DNA of 64,000 nt from Paenibacillus thalictri. GTDB lineage: Bacteria > Bacillota > Bacilli > Paenibacillales > NBRC-103111. The notes beneath the pieces are model-generated. The model was not told the DNA's origin, did not search any database, and was given only the letters and a program-made list of their open reading frames with translations. Made by a program: the position numbers and the translations under genes. The DNA is taken from positions 62,001 through 126,000 of the forward strand of contig NZ_SIRE01000009.1 in NCBI RefSeq assembly GCF_004307995.1, in the 5' to 3' direction. Every line of letters starts with the position of its first letter. The stretch's first letter is position 1. This document shows positions 9,137-17,349 of the stretch, piece after piece.

Positions 9137-9210
9137 ATGCACAGGGTTGACCGGTTTGGAATTATTTTTACTTCATTTCCCGCTAGGATATTGAAGAAGC
9201 GATTCCCAAC

Positions 9211-9244
9211 AAAAAAACATCGCCTGATGTTGACGATGTTTTTG
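9211..9244. terminator. Bidirectional terminator after the PL5 gene
   Basis: ACATCG and CGATGT form a stem around CCTGATGTTGA, with A7 on one side and T5 on the other. It lies 57 bases beyond the stop of the 9301-10428 gene on the minus strand and separates it from the transporter operon. Confidence 0.6.
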
Positions 9245-9300
9245 TAATAATTGTTCAGCAGCCGATAGAGATGAACAGTTCGATAGTTCGCCACGTTAAA

Positions 9301-10428
9301 TTAAATCAACCACAGAAGCGGCTCTCGGATCGCGATATTGCGCCTTATTTCATCGTCCGACGGATTGGCATCCAGTCTGCTCCAAAGCTCGAAATATTCG
9401 GGTTTGCTCAGCCCGGCACTGGCAAACAGCAGCCCCGCAATACGGGCCGGCCAGCCTTCGAAATGCTCGACATCCGCGCCGTAGGGCCATTTTCTTTTAT
9501 CCTCCATGTAAGGGTAAAGAAACTGAAAGCCCTGTCCGATACCGCGTCCGTCCTCCAGCTCATACGTCCATAAGTTGTCTTCGGGCGTTGATAATACGTG
9601 GCATAAGGTCGCCATATTATCGAGTACGAAGATCGAATAACCGTAAGGTTTGGTACGGCCAAGCTCCCTGGGGAAGCTTCCATCCTCTTGCATTTGGCTA
9701 GGTAAAATGACCTTCTTATACCGTTCCCGGCAAAAAGCCAGCATCTCCTCATCCCCGGTAAAACGGGCAAATACGGCGGCCTGCACAAACCAGCAGACGC
9801 TGTGGTTGTTATCGGTGTTCATCTCGTCGATGCCGTACGGATGGGTGCTCATCCATTGTAAATACTGCGCGAACCAGTTGCGCAGCCCGTCTTCCGTCTC
9901 TTCGTCAAGCGCGGGGGACTGCTTCAGCGCTTCAATCGCATACGGCACATCGATTAGATGAAGTGTATCTATGATGCCGATGCCTCTGCCCGTGCAGACG
10001 CCCGGTATTGCCTGAGCATACAGCAGATGGGGATTCATCCGTGTAGCCGGCTCAAGAAAAAAGCGTTTTAGTCCTTGCACGGCTCGCTTAGCGTACTTCT
10101 CTTCGCCTGTAAGCTTGTATGCGGACGCGAGGCGTGCGGTTTGAGTGCGCAGCCGGCGCAGCGCTGTGCGGTGCGCGGAAAAGAAGTTAGGGTTTGAAAG
10201 CCCGTCCCGCCTAATGTAAGGAAGTCCGTCTGGCTTGCTTGGATCCGGCCACCAGTAGTCGCCGTTGGAGTAATAATCGTTGGGGGTACCCGGGCTTTCC
10301 GGCGATACCCTGTCCGTTATCGAAACGGGCTCCAACTCAAGCGCCAATTGCGCTTCTCCAATTGTAAATTCCCGGTCCAGGAGAACCACTTGCTCGCGGA
10401 TGCGGCGTATTATTTTGTCGTCGGTCAT
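9301..10428 (-). CDS. Alginate-lyase-family protein (PL5-like, alpha/alpha barrel)
   Basis: A 375-residue protein with no signal peptide. The opening YSNGDYWWPDP, the segment NPHLLYAQAIPG (132-143) and the helix pair around NTDNNHSVCW (204-213) are hallmarks of the alginate lyase domain PF05426. By analogy with polysaccharide lyase family 5, Asn208-His209, Arg258 and Tyr264 may form the active site (inference). Cytoplasmic location suggests it acts on imported oligosaccharides. It follows the dehydrogenase gene by 85 bases and ends at a terminator, so the two form an operon. AGGAGG lies 11 bases before the ATG. A uronate-containing substrate is likely but alginate itself is not proven. Confidence 0.8.
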   Translation of the reverse strand: MTDDKIIRRIREQVVLLDREFTIGEAQLALELEPVSITDRVSPESPGTPNDYYSNGDYWWPDPSKPDGLPYIRRDGLSNPNFFSAHRTALRRLRTQTARLASAYKLTGEEKYAKRAVQGLKRFFLEPATRMNPHLLYAQAIPGVCTGRGIGIIDTLHLIDVPYAIEALKQSPALDEETEDGLRNWFAQYLQWMSTHPYGIDEMNTDNNHSVCWFVQAAVFARFTGDEEMLAFCRERYKKVILPSQMQEDGSFPRELGRTKPYGYSIFVLDNMATLCHVLSTPEDNLWTYELEDGRGIGQGFQFLYPYMEDKRKWPYGADVEHFEGWPARIAGLLFASAGLSKPEYFELWSRLDANPSDDEIRRNIAIREPLLWLI

Positions 10429-10513
10429 GGAAACTTAACCTCCTGCAGCTTCTCTGGCGTAAAGTTCGCCAACAGAACCATAGCTGGCGTGTACAATGGC
10501 TGTATGAGCAATG

Positions 10514-11551
10514 TTAGTTCACTTCACAGTCAACCATCACATGAATCGTATCTCCTTTGTGCTGATTACGCAATTGGAAAGCCCGAGCGACTTCGGCCAA
10601 GGGCACAATATGTGTGATCATCTCTTTGGTATTCACCAGTCCGTCCATGACAAGCTGCAAGCCTTGGTCGAAGTAACGGCGGTTGTCGATATCGCGTTTG
10701 GGTTCGGTGGAAAATATATCAAGACGTTTTTTATGAATTTTAAAGAAATCAACCGGTTTTCGGCAAGTGCCTATACAGCCATACATCACGATACGGCCGT
10801 TCTGCGCGGTGGCATTGATAGCGTCGACCATGCCGTCGCCTTCAAGCAGGCACGGAATCACGACATCGAAGCCATCCGGGAAATCGGCCCCTACGATATC
10901 CATTGTATTTGCATGTTCATGGGGCATCTTATAGGTATGCGTCGCTCCATACTTGCGGGCCAGTTCCAGCTTCTCATCAAACAAGTCTGTCACAACCAGG
11001 TTGCGAGGACTGTAGAGGCTGATAACCTGAGTCATGACAAGGCCGCTGACTCCTTGTCCGGTAATCAATACATTCTTATGAGGAGAAATATCTCCAAGTT
11101 CGGCGGCATGAATAATCCCCGGGAGCACTTCAATCAGCGAACCTTCCAATAGCGGCAGCGATTTTGGCAGCACCTTCACGGAAAACGGACTGCAGCAAAC
11201 ATACTCCGAGAATGCGCCCCATACGTAACGAAGAGCAACATGATCACCTTCCCGCACGCCGATTACCCCTTCGGCTACCTTGTCCACAATACCGGCTACC
11301 TCATGTCCGAGACGGGTCGGATAGGAAATAAATTCGGGCTCGCGAGCCCCGCGGAATACTTCGACATCGCTTCCGCAAATGCCAACCCATTTAACCTTTA
11401 CTCGGATTTCACCCCTTTTGGGTTCGGGGATCAATGCTCGTTTAATTGTAATTTCCCCCACCTGTTCAACGACAGCGCACAGCTGTGTGTCCGGACCTTC
11501 ATGGTCAACCAATTCCATAGGGGGGACCATCATTTTACGCACCATTGTCAT
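10514..11551 (-). CDS. Zinc-type medium-chain alcohol/polyol dehydrogenase
   Basis: A 345-residue NAD(P)-dependent dehydrogenase. Catalytic zinc ligands Cys59 (GICGSD), His83 and Glu84 (LGHE) are present, and the Rossmann motif GQGVSGLV lies near residue 168. The four-cysteine loop that holds the structural zinc in many relatives is absent after GDHVALRY. Family members oxidise sugar alcohols, sugars or uronate-derived alcohols. Pairing with the PL5-like gene suggests a role in catabolism of the released sugar. An AGGAG site precedes the ATG at 11551. The divergent AraC gene at 11676 is the probable regulator. Confidence 0.87.
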   Translation of the reverse strand: MTMVRKMMVPPMELVDHEGPDTQLCAVVEQVGEITIKRALIPEPKRGEIRVKVKWVGICGSDVEVFRGAREPEFISYPTRLGHEVAGIVDKVAEGVIGVREGDHVALRYVWGAFSEYVCCSPFSVKVLPKSLPLLEGSLIEVLPGIIHAAELGDISPHKNVLITGQGVSGLVMTQVISLYSPRNLVVTDLFDEKLELARKYGATHTYKMPHEHANTMDIVGADFPDGFDVVIPCLLEGDGMVDAINATAQNGRIVMYGCIGTCRKPVDFFKIHKKRLDIFSTEPKRDIDNRRYFDQGLQLVMDGLVNTKEMITHIVPLAEVARAFQLRNQHKGDTIHVMVDCEVN

Positions 11552-11592
11552 GACATCTCCTCTGCAATTTGAGCTAATCTAAATATGCTTTC

Positions 11593-11598
11593 ATTATA
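11593..11598 (-). promoter_or_regulatory. -10 box of the dehydrogenase/PL5 operon
   Basis: A perfect TATAAT on the minus strand lies 42 bases upstream of the dehydrogenase ATG. No good -35 box is placed 16-18 bases further up, which is usual for promoters that need an activator such as the divergent AraC protein. Confidence 0.4.
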
Positions 11599-11675
11599 AA
11601 GGAGGATATCTCTTTCATATATGACCATAATCCATTAAAATTTATCCTAAACTCACAATGAGAGGGGGCAGCCAT

Positions 11676-12557
11676 ATGCCAAAGTTCTGTTTTTCCAACA
11701 TGCGCGACGAACAACTTAAGCTTCTTTGGACGGCACGTATCGATTACAGAAATCATAGCGGAGTCAAGCTGCATGATCACAGCGATTTCCATCAGCTCCT
11801 TGTCGTATTGGAAGGTTCCGGCACTATTCGAATAGGGGATCAAGTTTCAGTCCTAAGCGCAATGAGGTATTACTTATTATCGGAACGTGTTCCACATGAG
11901 TTTCTCTTTGAAACAGAGGGGATTACGTTAGACTATAAATTCGGGATTCAAAATGAGCAAATAAAACACTGGCTTCTGAGCCAGGCCCCCACCGGGGAAT
12001 TGCCGCAAGGATGCCTGGAATCATTGAAGAGAACGTTTCAGCTGTCGCAAAGATATAAACAGAAACAACAAGATATACTTCCGCTGGCTATCGACTCCTT
12101 GTTTAAGTCCACGTTGTTACAACTATTTATGAATGGTACCGATCTGCATGCGGGTGGCAGCGCCATTCACCAGGATAGATCCTTTGAGATGGCCGATTAC
12201 GTGCATCAGCACTATACGGAACCGTTGTCCCTTACGTACATTGCAGACCACTTTCGGTTTCATCCGCACCACGTAATTTATCTTTTTCGAAAACATACCG
12301 GAGTGACTCCCGGTCAATACATCCAACAAGTGCGGCTGGAAAGAGCAAAGGAACTTCTGGAATTCACCCGTTTATCGGTAACGGAAATTGCTGAGCAGCT
12401 GACCTGGACTTTGCCTTATTTCTCGCGGCTTTTCCGGGCCAAGGTGGGGGCTGCTCCGGCTGCCTACCGGGAAACCATACGTTCAGCAGTGGGCCATGAC
12501 TTAATCTTAAGTGACGATTTCGCGAATACATGGCGTATTGAGGACACAGATGGTTAA
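11676..12557 (+). CDS. AraC-family regulator with cupin sensing domain
   Basis: A 293-residue regulator. The N-terminal half is an arabinose-binding-type cupin (HDHSDFHQLLVVLEGSG) and the C-terminal 100 residues hold two helix-turn-helix units (YIADHFRFHPHHVIYLFRKHTG and the unit ending RLFRAKVG, given here only by position, about residues 185-280). The start at 11676 has AGGGGG nine bases upstream and is preferred over the ATG at 11658, which overlaps that site. It is divergent from the dehydrogenase/PL5 operon, which it probably activates in response to a sugar. Confidence 0.9.
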   Translation: MPKFCFSNMRDEQLKLLWTARIDYRNHSGVKLHDHSDFHQLLVVLEGSGTIRIGDQVSVLSAMRYYLLSERVPHEFLFETEGITLDYKFGIQNEQIKHWLLSQAPTGELPQGCLESLKRTFQLSQRYKQKQQDILPLAIDSLFKSTLLQLFMNGTDLHAGGSAIHQDRSFEMADYVHQHYTEPLSLTYIADHFRFHPHHVIYLFRKHTGVTPGQYIQQVRLERAKELLEFTRLSVTEIAEQLTWTLPYFSRLFRAKVGAAPAAYRETIRSAVGHDLILSDDFANTWRIEDTDG

Positions 12558-12755
12558 GGTATACCGTTCATCCTGCGGATGAGTTGTTGTCTTGTCGGAT
12601 CTTGCCTCCGATTTTCCGGTTTCCTCGCGCATATCGGTCAGTTCTGCTAAGCATATCGGGCAACGGAATACGGCGGTGTGACACGTTCTCAATTGCGTTT
12701 CCCCCGGCATGTTGACGGTAACATAACATGCCCCTGATGATAACAATAGTCAGCG
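12558..12755. other. Intergenic region without a clear gene
   Basis: No terminator or convincing promoter is visible. A minus-strand frame at 12507-12746 has a CPIC motif, but it runs into the AraC coding region and lacks a ribosome site. Confidence 0.3.
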
Positions 12756-13769
12756 GTGCTTCGGCTCAGACCATGTCGTCTGAACGAGAATCCGGGCTAT
12801 AACAACTTTGGGAGGGAGCGTTGTGTCATATTAAAGCAAGCGCCGATAGTGGAATTTGAACGGCTGCAAAATCCGATTGTTGCTTATTCGGAATGGTCGG
12901 TAAAAGATGTATGCGTTTATTATGAGGACACGGAAGCAACGTTTTATTTATTTTTTTCCGCGTTTTGCTTGGAGCCTTTCCGGGTACATCTCGTTGAGGT
13001 GTCGACCCAAGATTTTATTTCGTTCTCCGAGCCGATCATTAATTGGAGCGGATTGGATGATGAGGTGGGGGGCTTCTGCGCTCCAAGCATCCTGAAAGCG
13101 GACGGGATGTATTACTTGACCTTCAATGCTTGGGGGGATATTCCCGGGCAACCGAATCAACTGTACTTTTCGGCCTCGACCGATCTGCGGAATTGGAACG
13201 GAAAACACCGGCTCGCCCGCAATCTGACGGAAGGCATTCGTTCCATAGACGCAGCAGTCGCATATGTGAACGGGAAGTTTTATGCAAGCTGGAAAGACCG
13301 TCAGCTCGGCAATCCGATTGCGTGGAACAGCCGAATGGAGCCGGACGGCTGGGAGCTTATCGGTAGGCCCGAGCTGGACCGCGTCTACGAAAACGGGCAG
13401 TTTGTGCGATTGGATGGAAGCTGGCATATGGTGCTGACCAATTGTGGCATGCCGCACGAAACACACATCTTCAAGATGAATGGTAATGGGGAACGGAAAG
13501 AAGATTGGCTGAACTGGAATACTAAGCTTACTTTTAAGGTCCCTGTTGAATCCTTTAATACGAAGGACTTTTCCAATGCCGGATTTTTGGCGGATTGGCG
13601 GCAATACGACGGCTATTACTATTTGTTCTATGCAGGGAATACAGAACTTGAGACGTACAAGGGCAGAGGGCATTGCCGGATCGGCATCGCTCGTTCCGCC
13701 GATCTGGTTACTTGGTTTGCTCCAGGACAGCCCGGACAAAACCTTTCCTCACACCATGAAGGGAGGTAA
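12756..13769 (+). CDS. Five-bladed-propeller glycosidase-like protein (GH43/GH32-like)
   Basis: A protein of up to 337 residues made of repeated blade motifs, such as GFCAPSILKADGMYYLTFNAW and, further on, VYENGQFVRLDGSWHMVLTN (cited only as landmarks at about residues 108-128 and 208-228). This pattern is that of the GH43/GH32/GH68/DUF4975-type beta-propellers. No signal peptide is visible. It opens the second uptake cassette and stops four bases before the LplB-type permease. The start is a problem: the only in-frame canonical start is GTG 12756, without a ribosome site, while a strong GGGAGGG at about 12810 is followed in frame only by GTC ATA TTA. Function on a plant glycan is inferred. 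Confidence 0.7.
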   Translation: MLRLRPCRLNENPGYNNFGRERCVILKQAPIVEFERLQNPIVAYSEWSVKDVCVYYEDTEATFYLFFSAFCLEPFRVHLVEVSTQDFISFSEPIINWSGLDDEVGGFCAPSILKADGMYYLTFNAWGDIPGQPNQLYFSASTDLRNWNGKHRLARNLTEGIRSIDAAVAYVNGKFYASWKDRQLGNPIAWNSRMEPDGWELIGRPELDRVYENGQFVRLDGSWHMVLTNCGMPHETHIFKMNGNGERKEDWLNWNTKLTFKVPVESFNTKDFSNAGFLADWRQYDGYYYLFYAGNTELETYKGRGHCRIGIARSADLVTWFAPGQPGQNLSSHHEGR

Positions 13770-13773
13770 ACGT

Positions 13774-14730
13774 ATGGAGCAAACAGCGATCAATAAGCGC
13801 GGATGGGCTGAGAATCGAGTTGGCCGCAGCGCCAAACTGAGGCAGATGTTGAAGGACCGCCTGCTTTATTTAATGCTCGCGCCGGGATTGCTTTACTTTC
13901 TCATTTTCAAATATGTCCCGATGTGGGGGCTGCTGATCGCATTTCAAAACTATCAGCCGGTGCGTGGCTTTCTTGAGAGCGATTGGGCCGGACTGACTCA
14001 TTTTGCGGCTTTTTTCCGCGACGAGCATTTTTGGATGTTGTTTCGCAATACGTTTGTGCTTGCCCTGTATAATCTGCTGTTTTTCTTTCCGCTGCCCATC
14101 GTATTGGCGCTTCTGCTCAACGAAGTTCGGATCGAGGGCTACAAACGGTTTATTCAGACGTTAATCTACATTCCGCATTTTGTGTCCTGGGTCGTTATTG
14201 TCGGCATCTTTTATATCTTTTTTACGACGGAAGGCGGGCTTGTCAATGAAATCATCGCGCGGCTCGGCTTTGAGAAGATCAACTTTTTGCTGAGCGGCGA
14301 TTGGTTCCGAACGATGATAACAAGCCAGGTTATCTGGAAGGAAGCCGGTTGGGGGACGATCATCTTTTTGGCGGCGCTGTCCGGCGTCGATACGCAGCTG
14401 TACGAGGCATCCCGCATTGACGGGGCAAACCGGCTCCGGCAAATTTGGCATATTACGCTTCCGGCCATTCGCAGCACGATTGTCATTCTGCTGATTTTAC
14501 GCCTCGGCCATTTTCTTGACACGGGTTTCGAGCAAATCTTCCTGATGCTTAATGCGATGAACCGCGAGGTCGGCGAGGTGTTCGATACTTATGTATATAC
14601 CATCGGGCTGACGCAAGGCCAATTCAGCTTCAGCACCGCGGTCGGACTGTTTAAATCGCTTGTCGGGCTTGTACTTGTTGTGACGGCCAACTATTTGGCC
14701 AAAAAGTTCGGTGAAGAAGGGGTTTATTGA
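13774..14730 (+). CDS. LplB-type sugar ABC transporter permease
   Basis: A 318-residue permease of the polysaccharide/complex-sugar group (LplB, YteP). About six helices are visible, the first at YLMLAPGLLYFLIF. The ATPase-docking loop is EASRIDGANRLRQIWHITLP. The start at 13774 has GGGAGG seven bases upstream, and the resulting length equals that of its paralogue at 52219-53175, with which it shares most residues, including the terminal KKFGEEGVY/KRFGEEGVY. It forms the importer with the YtcP-type subunit and lipoprotein downstream. No ATPase is encoded nearby. Confidence 0.93.
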   Translation: MEQTAINKRGWAENRVGRSAKLRQMLKDRLLYLMLAPGLLYFLIFKYVPMWGLLIAFQNYQPVRGFLESDWAGLTHFAAFFRDEHFWMLFRNTFVLALYNLLFFFPLPIVLALLLNEVRIEGYKRFIQTLIYIPHFVSWVVIVGIFYIFFTTEGGLVNEIIARLGFEKINFLLSGDWFRTMITSQVIWKEAGWGTIIFLAALSGVDTQLYEASRIDGANRLRQIWHITLPAIRSTIVILLILRLGHFLDTGFEQIFLMLNAMNREVGEVFDTYVYTIGLTQGQFSFSTAVGLFKSLVGLVLVVTANYLAKKFGEEGVY

Positions 14731-14767
14731 TGATTCATCATCACAATGAGAAAGGAGTGTGCACCCC

Positions 14768-15625
14768 ATGAACCGAGATGCGACCAAGCTCGGCCGGCTG
14801 GTCGACTGCGCTAATCTGGCGTTTTTGTCACTTGTTGGCGTCATGACCGTCCTGCCATTCGCTTACATTGTCGTTTCGTCGTTTTCGGCTACGGAGGCGT
14901 TAATTCCGACTGTGTTTACGCTGGATGGCTACCGGTACATTTTTTCCACGAAAACGCTGCTCCGCGGTTTGGGTGTCTCCATTTATATAACGGTAGTCGG
15001 CACCTTGCTGAATCTGTTGTTTACTTCCTTAATGGCGTACCCGCTTGCCCGCAAGACGCTTGTCGGGCGCAGTCCGCTGCTGCTGCTTGTGCTGTTCACG
15101 ATGTTGTTCAGCGGCGGCATGATTCCGACTTATTTCATCGTCAAGGGGGTTGGACTGATCGATTCTTTGTGGGCATTAATGCTGCCCGGAGCCATCAGTG
15201 CGTTTAACCTGATTGTGCTCAAAAACTTCTTTCAGCAAATTCCGGACGGTTTGGAGGAGTCGGCCAAAATTGACGGGGCCAACGATTTGCAAATTCTTAC
15301 CCGCATCGTGCTGCCGCTCTCTCTTCCGGCGATGGCTACGTTCTCGCTGTTTTACGCGGTGGGGCATTGGAACGCTTATTTCAACGCCGTTTTGTATTTA
15401 AACGACGCAGCCAAATGGCCTGTCCAGGTGCTGCTGCGGCAAATTGTCATTTTGTCGCAAGGGAATATTGGCGATTCGACGCAAATGGATCAAGATGCGG
15501 TGATTCAGCCGCAATCAGTCAAAATGGCGGTCGTCGTCATTTCCACGATTCCGATTATGCTCGTTTACCCGTTTTTACAGAAGCATTTTGCCAAAGGGGT
15601 CCTGCTAGGTTCCGTCAAAGGATAA
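14768..15625 (+). CDS. YtcP-type sugar ABC transporter permease
   Basis: A 285-residue permease, the second subunit of the cassette. The docking loop is EESAKIDGANDLQILTRIVL and the C terminus is GVLLGSVKG, both typical of YtcP/MalG relatives. The ATG at 14768 has AAAGGAG ten bases upstream; the GTG at 14759 lies directly on that site and is unlikely. Closely related to 53200-54081. Confidence 0.93.
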   Translation: MNRDATKLGRLVDCANLAFLSLVGVMTVLPFAYIVVSSFSATEALIPTVFTLDGYRYIFSTKTLLRGLGVSIYITVVGTLLNLLFTSLMAYPLARKTLVGRSPLLLLVLFTMLFSGGMIPTYFIVKGVGLIDSLWALMLPGAISAFNLIVLKNFFQQIPDGLEESAKIDGANDLQILTRIVLPLSLPAMATFSLFYAVGHWNAYFNAVLYLNDAAKWPVQVLLRQIVILSQGNIGDSTQMDQDAVIQPQSVKMAVVVISTIPIMLVYPFLQKHFAKGVLLGSVKG

Positions 15626-15665
15626 GCACAAAACTACGAACATAACGATGAGGGGGTATATGAAA

Positions 15666-17171
15666 ATGAATCATTATGGATGGAAAATCGCAGCCACATT
15701 GGCTGCCGGACTCGCAATTGCAGGCTGCAGCGACTCGAAAGAGAAGCAAGCAGCACCTGCCCCGGGACAGGCCGCCGCTCCGGCCGCTCCAGCCGGACCG
15801 CTGGAAATCAGCTTTATGGGCGCATGGGCGGGGGAGCCGCCACAGGCGAACAGCGAGTCGCAAAAAATCATCGAAAATGCCACCAATACAAAACTTACGT
15901 TCCAATGGCTGGCTTCCGCCGCAGCGGACGAAAAAATCAACGTCACCATAGCGTCCGGCCAAATGCCGAAAACGATCGGCACTTTCTTGAAACCAACGAT
16001 CATCAACGCGATTCGCAACAATACATTTTGGGAAATCGGCCCTTATCTTAAGGATTACCCGAACTTGTCGAAGATCAGCCCGCTTATTTATCAGAATGTG
16101 GCGGTAGACGGTAAAACGTATGCGCTTCCCCGCGTCCGTCCGCTTGTCAGAGACGCTGTCATCTACCGCAAGGATTGGCTGAAAAATGTCGGCATGCAAG
16201 AGCCCAAAACGATCGATGAACTGTATGCGGTCATGAAAGCGTTCACGTTAAACGACCCTGACAAAAACGGCAAGAACGATACCCTCGGATCGTTTGAATA
16301 TAAAAGTATGAATCTGTTCGATTTCATTCTTCCGGCGTTTGGCGCGCCAAACAAATGGAGCGTTCAGAATGGCAAGTTTACTCCGGACTTTATGACGAAG
16401 GAGTACATGGACGCAATGAAGTTTTACAAAAAATTGTACGACGAGAAGCTGATCAATCAGGATTTCGCGGTAGCGGAAAAAACGCAATTTACGGCGGCTT
16501 TTGATTCCTCTAAGGCCGGTACGCAGGCCGACGTCAGCCTTAATGCGGTTGCCCGGCAAACCGCTCTGCGCAAAACCGTTCCGCAAGTAGAGACGGACTT
16601 CATCGGTGTCATTGAAGGAACGCGAGGACCCATCGTGTACGCCGGACCGGGTAATAACGGGGTCGTTCTTATCTCGAAATCAAGTGTAAAAACAGAAGCG
16701 GAGCTGAAGCAAATTCTCGGTTTCTTCAATAAGCTGGCCGATGACCCGGTAGCGACGCTGCTTGCTTGGGGCATTGAGGGCAAACATTACAAGAAAGCCA
16801 ACGGTGTGAATGAGCGCATCGACGCCAAGCTGTACGAAACCGAAGTTAAGCCTTACCGGGAAATGAAGGTGCATGGAGACGAGAAGGAATTCGAGGGCAA
16901 TCTCGACCCGCTGACCGTCAAGGCCAATAAGTCAAACGCAGACCGGGAGAAGCTGGCTATCGCCGATCCGTCTCTGCCTTTGTTCTCGCAAACATTTACG
17001 GACAAAGGCGCTCAGCTAAACAAAATCATCGAGGATGCGCGAGTCAAATTTATCATGGGCAAGGTGGATGAAGCCGGATTTAAAGCGGAGATCGACCAAT
17101 GGGTCAAGAGCGGCGGCGATAAGGTGATCAAGGAATATGAGGAGGATTTCGCCAGAGCTCAAAAAAAATAA
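15666..17171 (+). CDS. Extracellular sugar-binding lipoprotein (LplA/YtcQ/AlgQ type)
   Basis: A 501-residue lipoprotein with lipobox AIAGC near residue 20 and an Ala/Pro-rich linker. The segment NDPDKNGKND is an EF-hand-like loop found in large oligosaccharide-binding proteins such as the alginate-binding AlgQ proteins, where it holds calcium. The start at 15666 is chosen for a GAGGGGG site nine bases upstream; the ATG at 15660 is too close. Similar along its length to the lipoprotein at 54114-55652. It delivers an oligosaccharide to the two permeases just upstream. Confidence 0.92.
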   Translation: MNHYGWKIAATLAAGLAIAGCSDSKEKQAAPAPGQAAAPAAPAGPLEISFMGAWAGEPPQANSESQKIIENATNTKLTFQWLASAAADEKINVTIASGQMPKTIGTFLKPTIINAIRNNTFWEIGPYLKDYPNLSKISPLIYQNVAVDGKTYALPRVRPLVRDAVIYRKDWLKNVGMQEPKTIDELYAVMKAFTLNDPDKNGKNDTLGSFEYKSMNLFDFILPAFGAPNKWSVQNGKFTPDFMTKEYMDAMKFYKKLYDEKLINQDFAVAEKTQFTAAFDSSKAGTQADVSLNAVARQTALRKTVPQVETDFIGVIEGTRGPIVYAGPGNNGVVLISKSSVKTEAELKQILGFFNKLADDPVATLLAWGIEGKHYKKANGVNERIDAKLYETEVKPYREMKVHGDEKEFEGNLDPLTVKANKSNADREKLAIADPSLPLFSQTFTDKGAQLNKIIEDARVKFIMGKVDEAGFKAEIDQWVKSGGDKVIKEYEEDFARAQKK

Positions 17172-17349
17172 GGTCCCCTATTAAGGAGCAGGGATCTGTG
17201 GAAGGGCAACGCCGCTCATCGGAAAGGAAGCGCGCTTCCGGAAATGGTACGGACAGCATCCGGAACCATGTTATAATAATAGTTGCTATTCGGCAACTCA
17301 GGGCAAGCTTAGGCTGTCGCGACGCATTATGAGATCAGGGGGTATCCCG
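17172..17349. other. Gap before the frameshifted AraC sensor
   Basis: It contains a palindrome GGAAGCGCGCTTCC near 17223, an AGTTGC/GCAACT hairpin near 17281-17298 and a TATAAT-like box at about 17272. No true terminator with a T-run follows the lipoprotein gene, so some read-through into the regulator is possible. Confidence 0.35.

Noticed and set aside
12507..12746. 79-codon minus-strand frame with a CPIC motif
   Set aside because: It runs 50 bases into the AraC gene, has no ribosome site and shows only one cysteine pair.
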